Shown one piece after another: positions 21,555 to 32,490 of a stretch of 64,000 bases of DNA (position 1 is its first letter; every line of letters starts with the position of its first letter). Origin of the DNA: Silene latifolia (Eukaryota; Streptophyta; Magnoliopsida; Caryophyllales; Caryophyllaceae); assembly GCF_048544455.1 (NCBI RefSeq), contig NC_133526.1, positions 6,588,001 through 6,652,000 of the forward strand. The letters run 5' to 3'. The translations under genes were made by a program, and so were the position numbers. A model generated the notes under the pieces. The model saw only the letters and a program-made list of their open reading frames with translations, was not told the origin of the DNA and made no database searches.

Positions 21555-23477
21555 ACGCCTCCTCCGTTAGGACGAGGCCTTTCCACTTCATCACCGAAAT
21601 CATCACCAAAATCACCATAGGAATCGTCATCCTCCCATTCCTCCAAAATTTGAGGGTCAACTTCGGGAGAAGGAGACCTAGGGCCCCCGACGCAGTTCAC
21701 TAGGTCCAAAGATCGGCAGAAGACATGTTCACAACAAATTATTAGCAAGATAAAAAAGAATTTGTTTGTTTACCTCAAAGAAAAACACTCGCTGGATCGA
21801 AGACCGAAGATTGGAAGAAAAGAAAGCCCTTGAAAGTTTAGAGAGATGAAGATTTTGGGAGAAAATTTTCGAAAATTTAAGGAAATGAAAGTAATGGCCA
21901 AAATCACGAAATAACTGCCCTATTTATAGGGAAAAGCCCAAGAAGAGGGACCAATCAGGGCACAGCCCATGAAGCGTCAACCAATCAGCGAACAGACACG
22001 CGTCAGACATGCAACCACGGAATGTCAATCGACGCAACAGTTAAACGTCAAATCAATGCTACAGTTACCAAGCGTATTCAACACGCCCATTCACATCTCT
22101 TCGCCTGTTCATCTCCCTCAACAAAATTCCTAAGTACCTGCTCTCCGCCGGCCACATAATCGACCAAGCCGGAAGCACCGGCCGGGTGCAATCAAAAATA
22201 ACCGCACTCTCACCCGGTCTCGGCCAGCGTCACCTTCTTTTCCACATCGGATGCCCCTTACGCATCCATGTGGAGGGGGGATATGGTACGGCCTAACAAG
22301 AACCACGCCGATGCTTCAGAAGAAGCCGATACCAGAAATTTTGCAAAAATACATACGCAGAATATACGCTCAACATACATCGGAGCCCATACCACGGCAT
22401 AGACTACGCTGGGGGCAAATTGATGGGGCATATTCTGCACCGCTGACCAAGTCAACATATTGAGCAAAGTCAAGGGTATCCACAAAGAAAGTCAACGACT
22501 TAGACAGGTCTAGCCGATGGAGCCCATCGGCTGTCACCGGGTCTCGGCCAGAGAACTAGCCACCGGGACACAAATCCGCGTACTCATATCCAAGACCCTC
22601 GGCGAGCCCGCCACAGTCCATCGGCCGAGGGTACACAACGATCTTCTCACCTGATAGCCACTTGGCCACTTGGCCACTACGTGACAAAAGGTGAATGCCT
22701 ATAAATACTCCTCAACCTTCATTGAGGAAAGCATCCACAAATTGACCTAACAACCACTATTCATCTGGTATTATCTTCCTTATCTCTCTACAATACACTC
22801 TTAGCCAAGTTACAACAACTTCTCTCTAAGTTCACTAACTTGAGCGTCGGAGTGAGTACGCTCGGCCAAAGCCGAGCCCTCAGTTTGTTCATCGTTTCAG
22901 GAGACCGTAAGAAGAATTCAAGCAAGGACATCGTTCTACTAGCTACGAGTGGTAACAAACATCTGCTCTGGAAGTACACCCGGAACAATATTAATAAAAA
23001 AAAACAAAAAATTAGAAAATGAGGGTCTGACTTATGCATACAACACAAATACACCAATTCTAATTAGGTCATGTATCCACCTCATTCCTCAACTTTATAA
23101 GGTTTTTATTATGGAACTTTTATTTTGTGGGAGTTTGATTTTGTAAGAGTTTGATTTGTAAAAGAGTGTACTCTTGGATTTGTAAGAGTGATTTTAAGCT
23201 ACTATCAAATTTGTCAATGGACGAATACCTTTGTCAAGTTATTGTCAATCACACTGGACATTCAACTACAAATCAATTTTTCTTATTATTTTTTTTTAAT
23301 ATTTTGTACATGGACATTAGGCCCCGCTGATATCCCGGACCCTAACCGAATCCGTAGGATCCGGATCTTGCTAATTTAGACCTGCCGAATTTGGGTCGGA
23401 TCTGGATCCGACGTTCGTGTCGCGGATCTGGATCTTGATCATATTGGACCATGTCCAGATCCGGCCCGTTACCATTC

Positions 23478-23898
23478 CACTTTGGTGTCCTGAGGTTTGG
23501 CCTAATTTTACTTTGGTGCCCTGATGTTTGCATAATTCCACTTTGATTCTCTGAGGTTTGGACTATTTCCCGCTTTGGTGACCTATACATAACATTCTTA
23601 GTTTTATACTAAAAATAACAATTTGAACATAACAAGTCAAACCTTTTTTTGCAATATTATGTTGATTATTCTATTTTGTATGTAACGCAATATCCAATTT
23701 TACACTTTATTTTACTAAAATTATAATTAATTAAAATAAAAGTTGACTATTATATATTTTAGGTTACCAAATGAGAGTTTATTTAAAACTTAGGTCACCA
23801 AAGTGGTAGGTAGTCCAAACCTCAGGATACTAAAGTGGAATTATGCAAACCTCAGAGCACTAAAGTGGAATTAAGCCAAACCTCGGGACACCAAAGTG
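23478..23898. mobile_element. Foldback element with subrepeated arms
   Basis: The left arm (about 23478-23595) and right arm (about 23780-23898) are inverted copies, each made of three or four subrepeats of the type CACTTTGGTGYCCTGAGGTT. The AT-rich centre is unique. The arms would fold into a roughly 110-bp stem. No target duplication was identified and the family is not assigned. Confidence 0.7.
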
Positions 23899-24167
23899 AA
23901 AATTTTCCTTTTTTCAATTGCAAGAGTCTGAAATTGAACCGACGGTCAAAAGCCCAACTTCCAGAAGACGGTTCTACGAAAGAGTTTTACAACTTTCAAG
24001 TTGGGTCAAGTAGTTAATTACTCAATACCAACGGTCCAAAGCCCAACTTACAAAATCCCCCATCAACGAAAGAACCAAAAACACGACCTGCGATAACACT
24101 CAACATCTCCACCACTATTCACCGTCGACTGAGCTATCTGCTGTTTCCAGCCGCCGGCGTTCGTTAG

Positions 24168-24703
24168 GTAAGCCGATTAACATTATCGTGTTGATTACTT
24201 TAAATCTGATTAGGGTTTGTTTATATTTTACAAACCCAGTTTTTAATTCGATTTTTAAGGTACATTTAATTTGTTCGATTGTCACTAAATTCGCGATTGG
24301 TTTGAGGGTTTCGTTAATTCATTGATTTAATTTTAATGGGTATCTGGTTAATTGTAGAAATCAAGGTTGTTTAACATTATCGTTTTTTAATTTAGGGTTT
24401 GTTCATAATTTACAATTCCAGTATTTAATTTGTGATTGATTGAAGGTATCGTGTAATTCATTGTTTGAATTTTAATGGGTATCTGTTTGATTATAGAATT
24501 CAAGGTTGTTTAACATTATCTTATGGATCATTTTTGATTTTGATTAGGGTTTGGTCATAATTTACAAACCCAGTAATTAATTTAGCTTAATTCTACGTTT
24601 ACATTTTACATTGGTTTGGGTGTTTGGTATTTTATTTGTGATTGATTGAGAAATTGGTGAATTTCATTGTTTGAACTTTGATTGGTGGTAATGTTGATTG
24701 TAG
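24168..24703 (+). other. 5'-UTR intron of the RPS1 gene
   Basis: A likely intron in the leader of the downstream gene: donor GTAAGCCG at 24168 after the GC-richer exon ending CGTTCGTTAG, acceptor TTGATTGTAG at 24703, twenty bases before the ATG. Inside it, a unit with AGGGTTTG and TTTACAA(A/T)(C)CCAG recurs at about 24213, 24396 and 24544, so the intron grew partly by local duplication. Leader introns often raise expression in plants; that role is inferred. Confidence 0.6.
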
Positions 24704-24722
24704 AGATCAAGATTTTGTAAAG

Positions 24723-25322
24723 ATGAGTTCGTATATGAGTCGATTATTCCCCAAATCGAATTCCAGTTTTCTATTAACATCTGGGCAGGCGTTACAATCC
24801 GAGGTTTTACGATTAAATAAAGAAGCATTCTTGGTTGATACTGGATTAGGAAACCCTAAAATTTGCTTGAAAGATGAGCTTACCAGAGTGCCGTCCGACC
24901 CTAAAGTCACTAGGTTCAATAATAAGGTGGGGTTTTTGGACATGGTGACGGGTGAAAAAAATATTTCAAAGCAGATATTGGAGAGATTTTTCATCAATAT
25001 TATGACGGGAGATTTGAAGGCGAAGGAAATAGCCATTTCAAAGCTGAATGAGTTGGTGGGTCCCTGTATGGATGCTGTCCCTGGCGAACCATTATTGCTT
25101 CTCCCAACGAGGTTTAGGCAGAAAGTGGCTGGGCTGGAGTTGAAGAAATTACAGAAGAGGGGTGGGACTGTTAATGGTTTTGTTACGCACAAAATGAGAG
25201 GCGGTTATGCAGTTGCTGTTGCTGGTTTTATTGCATTCCTTCCTGGGAGAACAGCGTGGAGCTACAACAGAAGTATGGGTGCTGGCAAGTTTCATGTCAA
25301 CTGCTTGGATTTGAAGACTTGA
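24723..25322 (+). CDS. RPS1: Mitochondrial ribosomal protein S1, nuclear-encoded
   Basis: This 199-residue protein matches the short plant mitochondrial RPS1, a small-subunit ribosomal protein that many angiosperms still encode in mitochondrial DNA. Family landmarks run in order: MSSYMSRLFPKSNSSFLL at the N-terminus, NKVGFLDMVTGE, ILERFFINIMTGD, GEPLLLLPTRFRQ, and an S1-like RNA-binding stretch GGYAVAVAGFIAFLPGR near residues 155-180. I chose the ATG at 24723 because family similarity starts there; the open frame upstream lies in leader and intron. The serine- and arginine-containing N-terminus has no acidic residue in its first 20 positions and could serve for import. An intact frame, a leader intron and normal nuclear flanks argue for a transferred, working gene rather than a mitochondrial DNA insertion. 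An AATAAA lies at about 25517. Confidence 0.85.
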   Translation: MSSYMSRLFPKSNSSFLLTSGQALQSEVLRLNKEAFLVDTGLGNPKICLKDELTRVPSDPKVTRFNNKVGFLDMVTGEKNISKQILERFFINIMTGDLKAKEIAISKLNELVGPCMDAVPGEPLLLLPTRFRQKVAGLELKKLQKRGGTVNGFVTHKMRGGYAVAVAGFIAFLPGRTAWSYNRSMGAGKFHVNCLDLKT

Positions 25323-26852
25323 ATTCATTCATGGGTATCTCTTCTATCTTTGTGTTTTTATACCGAGTATGATTTTTATCTTGTCGAGAAGCGGAAACTT
25401 GCTGTTGTGATTTGTTTTTCATAGTTTTGGATGACGGTTCTTTGGGTTTTCATTTGCACTTCAGCCAAAGACTCGCTGTTCTTTGGTTTTTGGCTGTGAA
25501 TTAGGATGTACTTCGTAATAAAGCAAAATGACTTGCAAAACTATGCGCGCTTCAAGTTTTGAATTAGGATGTACTTCGTAATACAACAAGATTACAGGGA
25601 GCATTCGAAGTGTGAAGCCATTTTCATCAGCAGCTGTGTCGAAGGTTCTTTTTATGTTACATTCATTTACATTTCCTATACTACGTATGTATTCCTGCTC
25701 CGGATTTTCCTACCATGTTACGACCCATAAATTGCGAGGAAAGTAATGAATTTTTACACCATGCCCTGCTTTGGCTAAAACGGGTATCTGCTGCGACAGA
25801 GACTTATCTTAATACATTCATATAGTTCTGATGGATGCAAATCACCATTTCCTACCAAACCATATAGTACGAACAAGAATCAGTTGTAGACTTGTCGCGT
25901 TGCCATTTCTCTTCTTCCAGGGTATTCTATATTTCTATGGTTCATGAAGTGTAACAATGAGGGATTTTAGCGACATCCTACTATTAGACCGGGAAAACAG
26001 ATTGGGTAGCGTCGGGTTTGTTTTTGTGTCATGGGTCACAATTCCTTCAATAACCAAACCCTATTCAAATAAATCTTGTGTCGTGTTTGTGTTGACTGAT
26101 TTACATAATTGGCTCATCAAGTCTCAATCCAAATCCGTTGAGTTCGTGTCGTGTGTTCGTTTTATGTCAATGTTTGGAAAGTATAAATATATTTGTTGTT
26201 TCTGTCCAGAAAACTCAACCCAAACACGACCCACTTAAATCTCTTATCGTGTCCGTATCAACCCACTTACATAAATGAGCCATAAAATCTCACCCCAAGG
26301 CCCAAACCCGTTAATATTTTTGTTAGATTCGTGTTGTATTTTCGAATCGTGTCATTATTTACGAGCTCTATATAAGGCGCGAATTACTGGATATCCTACA
26401 GCATGTTCTTTCTACAGCATGTTCTAGTGTGGATTTTTCTTTTAAAGGATTTTTCTTTACTGAACTAGTGCTAGTGTGGATTTTTCTTTTAAAGGACAAG
26501 GACAGCGAATTACTGGATATCCTACAGCATGTTCTTTCTTTCGACATACAATTCCTCATGTATTATATGGATTACATAGTGGTATGGTATTTGATCTGTT
26601 TTAAATAAAAGTTTAAGTTGATGGTTGAAATTCTAAGATTAGTTTATACTCTAAAACACATCTTCACACAAATATTCTTTGGGTTTAAAGTGTGAATGCA
26701 ACTGTAGACCTCCCCATATCAATACCTGGTGCTAATATTCAACTCTACAATTAAAAGGGGTGAGATTCGAACCCGTGACCTTAGTCACACTAGCTCTAAC
26801 ACCATTAATCTCTTTCATGTTATGCCACCTTAGAATTTGTTTTCTTACCTGT
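25323..26852. other. 3' flank of RPS1 and decayed repeats
   Basis: No further gene. GAATTAGGATGTACTTCGTA occurs twice (about 25499 and 25560). 25957-26345 resembles a decayed hAT-like repeat (GTGTCGTGT and AAACACGACCC motifs). 26376-26545 is a local rearrangement in which GCGAATTACTGGATATCC and CTAGTGTGGATTTTTC each occur twice. Near 26755-26790 a tRNA-like B box on the minus strand (GGGTTCGAATCTC) suggests an old SINE head. Confidence 0.5.
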
Positions 26853-26861
26853 ATAAACAAA

Positions 26862-27054
26862 CAAGAAGTTTCCCTTGTGACGGGTATATCCGTCACAAGT
26901 TTGTGACGGGTCAAATACTACCCACATGGGTAGATAAGATAAAACAAAATGCTACTCTCTAGGCATTTTGCTTTTGTCTTATCTCCTCATGTGGGTAATA
27001 TTTGACCCGTCGCAAACTTACGACGGACATGCCCGTCACAAATAAGAATTTGTG
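26862..27054. mobile_element. MULE-type MITE, GTGACGG subfamily
   Basis: A 193-bp foldback element with a perfect 9-bp target duplication ATAAACAAA (26853-26861 and 27055-27063), the length made by Mutator-like transposases. Each end contains its own inverted pair (CTTGTGACGG...CCGTCACAAG at left). The right arm mirrors it with CCCGTCACAAA. Confidence 0.85.
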
Positions 27055-27332
27055 ATAAACAAATGAGTAATAATGTAATACGGAGTACCACTTTTTTAGG
27101 AGGAGGGAACTAGTAATGAGATAAGGTACACTTGAGAAAAAAAATCAAAAAATTTAACTAAAACATCCGAAAATCTCATCCGTCGGAGGATGAGCGCCCT
27201 TGCTAACCCCCTAGCTCTACCACTACGTGTTACGTTCTTCATGAGTGACTTCAGTGGAAGCGCATTAACTCGGAAGTATCAACCGGTCTGGCCATACGTA
27301 GCTGCACACAGCTCGTTTAACGAGTGCAAACT

Positions 27333-27336
<4 letters not shown>

Positions 27337-27377
<41 letters not shown>

Positions 27378-27516
27378 GCAAGCGATGAATAACTTACATT
27401 ATTTCGAATGTTACAAAGTAAGCTATTCGACTAAGTAGCACCAGAGAACTGACTACCAACTCTAGTTCTACCAAGCCATTCCTAACGATAACATACACAT
27501 TAGCAAAAATTAAAAC
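27337..27516 (-). mobile_element. 5'-truncated poly(A) retroposon (probable L1 3' end)
   Basis: A long T run at its left end (27337 to about 27374, the poly(A) tail of a minus-strand insertion) and a perfect 12-bp duplication TGCAAACTAAAT (27325-27336 and 27517-27528). The 140-bp body is similar to the body at 36202-36472, so both come from the same source family. No coding sequence remains. Confidence 0.8.
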
Positions 27517-27528
27517 TGCAAACTAAAT

Positions 27529-28568
27529 GTGATGACTGTCTGTTCATTGGAGTAGTTTGTAAGTTGGTGTCCCATAGTAGTCTCATGTCGGAAAACTCAT
27601 GTGAATTTAACATGTTTATAAGTTAGGAGTAGTTCTTCTAAGAGATCGTCTTATTGAAAAATCAAAATACTCACAAATTTTTATTTAAGACGGTATTATT
27701 ATCTGTTTTATGTTTAAGATAGGTCAAATATCATATCACTCATGTATATGAGCCAAATATATTAGTTTTTCCTATGCATTCTTATACACCACAAATATTT
27801 TGTACTTCATCCGTTTTATGTTTAAGACGGATAATACGGTGTTAAAGGAGACTTACTACAAAATGATATAGCATGTATTAGCATCAAAAAATTAGGTATT
27901 GAAAGCCAAGAAGTGGTTATAAATGATATAACAAGTACGTGTAATGATAAATCTACTACGTTTTTACTAATACCATTCAAGTTGTGGGAGAGTAAATATT
28001 ATGAAAATAGTAGAAGTAAATAAGATACTCATATAATTAGCTTGTACTTGATAGTGACCTATTATCGCTCTAAAAAAGTAAAAATAAGTATCAAATTAAC
28101 GTGTTACTAGCATCATCAACAATGGTAATAATAAAAGATAATTGGTGACGAAAATTGGTAAGATACTAACGCTCATCTTCTTAGCTCACTGTAATTTACG
28201 CCTTCAGCGCCCCATGTATAGTAGCGCGATACAAGATGTACTAATACTTGGATGGCCTCATTGGCACATCCATCAAGAAATACATGGATTCGGGACACCA
28301 CAAACGAAATTTTTTTTTGGTAATTTACTCTTTGTGCATATTACCCTTCGATCAAAATTGTTTTTTTATTGGTGATTAATATACTCTTTATAAATAAGTA
28401 AATAACATAAAAATGTAAACAAAGTTAAATGTACTAAATTTAATATCTTAAAGTTCATTAAATTCGCAAATTATAAATATATAACGGGCAATTGGGTATA
28501 ATTAAAGTTTTAAGTTTGACCAATTGATGATCTGCACTAAACTTCTTTTTGTCGATGGACACACCATC
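27529..28568. other. Non-coding
   Basis: AT-rich with no gene seen. Fragments of GACGGT/ACCGTC-type MITE sequence occur near 27645-27850 without definable ends. Confidence 0.5.
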
Positions 28569-28573
28569 ACAAA

Positions 28574-28868
28574 TGTTATAACAGAAGCAAGAAAGAACTA
28601 ATAAAGAACAATAAAGAGACAAATGCACAGATTTACGTAGTTCACTAACGGTGTGTTAGCTACGTCCACATGGCAGAAGGGAGAGAGTTTTATTGATATG
28701 TGAGGAGTTTTGATTCTGATTCGAGACGGTATGATGATTCACAGGGAGAGGCTTAGAGAGTTTATATAATAATCTTTAAGACCTAATACAGAATGACCTA
28801 ATAAAGGCCCAAGACAGACCTAGCCCAATAACAGATACGGATACCAGAATCAAGGCACAAACCCAACA
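28574..28868. mobile_element. Small solo LTR (fossil)
   Basis: A 295-bp segment with borders TGTTATAACAG and ACCCAACA and a perfect 5-bp target duplication ACAAA (28569-28573 and 28869-28873). It contains TTTACGTAGTTCACTAACG, a block common in plant copia LTRs. No internal region or partner LTR is present. Copia assignment is an inference from size and motif. Confidence 0.7.
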
Positions 28869-28873
28869 ACAAA

Positions 28874-29319
28874 TATTATGCCGTGGTTCAAAATCATAAA
28901 CCTTAGACAATCCGAAACTTTTATGTAATAATGCACTTTGATTTAAACCTTTTAATAGGAAGGGAATTTATCACATTATATATATCAGCATTGATAAATA
29001 ATATAAGAATTATACATCTTTTGTTTTACGCTATTCTAATTTGACCAAGTAAATTCAATGGAAATAACATAGTTTGTATACCAAAGAAGTATATCAAATG
29101 TAGGTTATAAAAAACATTGATCAGTTCATAATCATCAGTTTAAACTTATAGTAGAAACGGTAGAATTGTACCTCACATGGCATGAGAACATCAAATATCT
29201 TAAGGTGTCAATTCAGATTTCGGTAACCTCATATTCTCATAAGTGAAATTTCAGCCCAAATATGATTCGCTCACAACGAGAATATGAAACATGTTGATCA
29301 CTATTAGTATTTGGCAAGA
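28874..29319. other. Non-coding
   Basis: AT-rich sequence downstream (minus strand) of the MIR2111-like hairpin. It may hold the 3' part of that primary transcript. Nothing else was recognised. Confidence 0.4.
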
Positions 29320-29413
29320 AAGAGATCATCTGCATCTAGAGGCTCACAAAATCGAGTATGTAGTAGAACACTACATATGCTACATTCGTGAGCCTCAGGA
29401 TGCAGATTACCCA
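29320..29413 (-). ncRNA. MIR2111: MIR2111-like microRNA precursor
   Basis: Two 44-base arms (29320-29364 and 29370-29413) pair around a 5-base loop. Read on the minus strand, the 5' arm contains TAATCTGCATCCTGAGG at its start (29409 downwards), identical to the first 17 bases of miR2111; the remaining four bases (CTCA) differ at two positions from the common form. The 3' arm carries the star with three mismatches in the 21-bp duplex, within the range accepted for plant miRNAs. In other plants miR2111 is induced by phosphate starvation, moves from shoot to root and targets kelch-repeat F-box mRNAs. The plus-strand reading of the same hairpin fits miR2111 less well, which sets the strand. I saw no PHR1-type site (GNATATNC) close upstream. 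Confidence 0.7.
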
Positions 29414-29573
29414 TTTCTAACCAACACACGGATCATACTTTGACAACGAAAAACAAAATAAAAAATGTAATTAACAAATGTAGTTATGATCATTAGTAGG
29501 ATCTCTCCATTATATAACTTGTGTTTTAACTAACTATGGAGTTTGTTGCTTATTTGAGCTATCGAAATCGGCC

Positions 29574-29581
29574 TATTTATA
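29574..29581 (-). promoter_or_regulatory. TATA box of the MIR2111-like gene
   Basis: TATAAATA on the minus strand, about 165 bp upstream of the mature miRNA position, so a transcript would start near 29545 with roughly 135 bases of leader. A second, weaker TTATATAA lies at about 29513-29520. Confidence 0.5.
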
Positions 29582-29589
29582 CTATCTTC

Positions 29590-30539
29590 AGTTTAGTAAG
29601 ATGTAGGGCTCATGGTATAGGTTCTTTTTCATCTAACCAATCAGTGTTAAAAGGATGTTATGACTTAACTACTCATCTCATGCAAAGTTAATTCTTGGGG
29701 ATCATCCTTGGTACAATACTCATTTAAGTATTAAAGGTCGGTTTTTTGAGAGCGGATTCTTTAGCTCACTTCCGTGCTCCATTTTGTGTTTTAATATCAC
29801 CTTTAGCTTCTGATACATCATCCATCAATGTGATTTACATTTTACACAATCTTTTATGTAATCTATGACTATGTGTTAGAAGAAGTAATAAGATAAAAGA
29901 CGAGACACGAAAATGAGACAGATGATCCTCAACGAGGGTGAGGTTGTGGTTATGATCTCAAAATTAGTAGTTGGGCTTTCATAAGTTCGAACATTTAGTA
30001 ATAAATGCGGTCAAAATTAAGGATCGTGTTCTGAGAACCTATTGAAACACCTTATTAGGCGACCCTAAAGCCAAGGTGACCCTCATAAATTTTGCACCTA
30101 TGAGGCTATGATGCTTTCTAGTTGCCAAAATTGATACCAAGAAAATGATCATGGTTGGTTATTTTTTAGCAAAGGAAGACAGCCTTAATAACCTAGTCTA
30201 TTTGCCACAGATTTCTGATTTGTCCAATTGTCCTACATACCTAATTGAATCTTAGCTTACTTTGTCATAGAAGTGATGTTGTCAAATGAAATCTATCATG
30301 TGTTCATATTTTGGGGCCACTTTTCAAATTCTTATTTCAGACGGCCGTTTTATGATAAAATGTTATTATTTTCTTATAAAATGTTACTATTATTTTCAGG
30401 GTAAAAAGTAACAACTTTAGTTATAATATTTTGTCATTAGATAATTATATTCATATTAAAAAAAATGGCGATATTTGGTCGGTCTTATTTAACACCATCT
30501 GAAGCGTGATTGCTTTGATGAATTTTCTCCTGCTCAAGG
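29590..30539. other. Non-coding, upstream of the MIR2111-like gene
   Basis: No gene. Sequence near 30330-30500 (CTTATTTCAGACGGCCG ... GGTCGGTCTTATTTAACACC) looks like a decayed MITE without clear ends. Confidence 0.4.
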
Positions 30540-30548
30540 GGTTAGGGG

Positions 30549-30789
30549 CCAATTCATGGACTATACAACCAGTTGTATATGTTGTACGGTGTTGAATCTG
30601 AGCTTTGTGATAAAGTATCTGAGCTTTATGTTAAGGAATATGAGCTTTATTAGAAAGTATTGATATCATCCATTTACACATTAAAAACATGAACTTTGAA
30701 TAAACTCAGAAAGAATACATATAAGCTCGAATTCTTATACCTTGGTTGTACAATGTTTATGGTACAACTAGTTGTATAATCCTATTTGT
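30549..30789. mobile_element. MULE-type MITE, TACAACNAGTTGTA ends
   Basis: A 241-bp element with inverted ends sharing a TATACAACYAGTTGTA core, itself a palindrome. It is flanked by a 9-bp duplication GGTTAGGGG (30540-30548 and 30790-30798). The middle contains repeated TGAGCTTT strings. Confidence 0.7.
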
Positions 30790-30798
30790 GGTTAGGGG

Positions 30799-32197
30799 AC
30801 CTTTCTTTGATTGAGAATCGGAAATGATTTATTGATGTTTATTCTTGTCCATTTTTTAATGAAGAATCATGCTTGTCTTTCTATTAAATCAAATAAGTAA
30901 TTGACAACATAAAGGAAAACGTATAAAATCCTACTAAGAACCTATTTTTGAAAAAGAGGAGTTGAGTGGTAAATCTTATGAGTTAACCTATAAACTTCGA
31001 AGAATATGATTTCTCCTTTGGTATAATAGAGGGGACGAATTTTGAAAGTAAAACTAATTAGCTAAAAGGCAAGGGATGACGATCTCAAGGACATCCTCCC
31101 GAAGAATAAAACGAAGGTTTGAAAGGGGATGATCCAGAATTGTAATGTTTGTCGACAAACTAACTCGACAATTGGCTAATCAATCACTAGCACGATTAGC
31201 TACTTCTCAATAAGCATTTTCGATCGTTATAAGACTTATAACCCAGCCTTCTGCATTAATAAGATCTTTACACTTCTTATCTATAAAACATAGTCTTAGA
31301 CTATGATGAATAATACTCGCTCCAATCATATCCAAATGCATCATTTCTCTTTTTGACACTATTTATAAGAGAAAATATACTCATGAGGATTTTGTTTAAT
31401 TCGTCTTTATAAATATAATAAGAATATCAAACTTTTATTATTTTTTATAATGTAAACTGAGGATATTTAAGTTGTAATTCATGCACTGATAAATGTGTAA
31501 AAGAAAAATAGTGCATTTGGATACTCCCAAGTCCTATGCTAGAAATTTGGCCTTGCTCGTTTAGTTCAAAAAATGTATTTGGGTCTCGAGTTCGAACCAT
31601 TTAAAGATTGCTTCAAACCCCTCAAATTATGAGCATCATCTCTCATTAAAGTATGTTTTTTTATTTTTTTTTAAAAAAGGATGATTAAACTGGTATGTAT
31701 GTTTGTAGAGTTTTACACACGGATTGATGAATGATAATTACGACTACTCACCTCATATACTAATTAGTTGTGGAGTTCCACCATAATTAAAAAAAAAAGT
31801 TGTTGAACTATGGTACAAGGCATTATGAATTTATTAATACGAAATAAAATTAAGTTTTAGCATAATTGAGATATTATGCCTTAAAGGAAGCACCAACATT
31901 AAAATTGTGTTCTTATTCCTAAATCTCATAGTACACTTAGCTTAGAGGCAAGAGGCAGCACCGTGTCTATTAAAGAAGGCTAAACAGAAAGGCTTTAGGA
32001 AGAAGTGTCCGGATTCTCTGTTTCCATTTTCGTGTCCCATACAGACATCCTGCTTAAACTTAAGACAAGTTTTCATCCAAATTATTATATATTGAAATGA
32101 TAAATTGAAGTTGGCAATCTTGGTAAAACGGAATTTCTAACGTGTGAATATATGCTCTAAGTGCATTCAGGACTATATGAAGAACACCAAAATTCTC
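30799..32197. other. Non-coding with a possible SINE head
   Basis: No gene. At 31552-31601, GCTCGTTTAGTTC and, 20-odd bases on, CGAGTTCGAACC resemble the A and B boxes of a tRNA-derived SINE, but no tail or duplication was found. The rest is AT-rich. Confidence 0.4.
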
Positions 32198-32490
32198 ATG
32201 ATTCCAGGGGCGTCTCAAATTTTTGGGAGACCCTGTGCTAGAAAGTCGATGTGGTCCATAAAATTATTTTCTTATTATTCAAGTAATTTTGCAGTCATTT
32301 TTACTATGATACTTAATGGAACGATGGATGAATATTGATTTTACCGCTCTCTATCCAAGCCACTAGGCAGAATCCGCTCTATTAAGATACTACCCATTGC
32401 GCCTAAAACTTTTGAAACTCATACTGCAAATTTGTGTTAGAGCACACTTTTAACGATTTTTGATAATAATCATTTCTTTTAAGAAAATTT

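Larger units (their letters stand above)
17581..22987 (+). mobile_element. Ty3/gypsy (Tat-like) LTR element lacking gag-pol (fossil)
   Basis: A complete LTR element by structure: LTRs at 17581-18147 and 22421-22987 (567 bp each, TG...CA), a perfect 5-bp duplication ATATT (17576-17580 and 22988-22992), a primer-binding-like TTGGCGCCGTCT straight after the 5' LTR, and a polypurine-like GCTGGGGGCAAAT straight before the 3' LTR. A TATAAATA box lies in each LTR (about 17860). By eye the LTRs are about 97% identical, so insertion is fairly recent. The 4.3-kb interior shows no gag, protease, integrase or RT on either strand. It holds tandem repeats near the primer site and open segments on the opposite strand. 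The Tat assignment rests on the primer-binding and polypurine sequences and is an inference. Confidence 0.85.
17404..23477. mobile_element. hAT-like relic split by an LTR element
   Basis: The left end TAGGGATGACAAC is followed by repeated GGATCCGG and GATCTGG motifs. The right side (23320-23477) mirrors these (GATCCGGATC, GGATCTGGATC) and ends near CCCGTTACCATTCC. The two halves, about 180 and 490 bp, are separated by the LTR retrotransposon at 17581-22987. No convincing 8-bp duplication was found, and the right end abuts a foldback element. Confidence 0.55.

Noticed and set aside
24723-25322. Recent mitochondrial DNA insertion (NUMT) instead of a nuclear RPS1
   Set aside because: No other mitochondrial sequence flanks it and a leader intron with GT-AG borders precedes an intact frame. 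A search against the mitochondrial genome would settle it.
25957-26345. Defined hAT element
   Set aside because: The GTGTCGTGT and CACGACCC motifs suggest one, but no inverted termini or duplication could be found.
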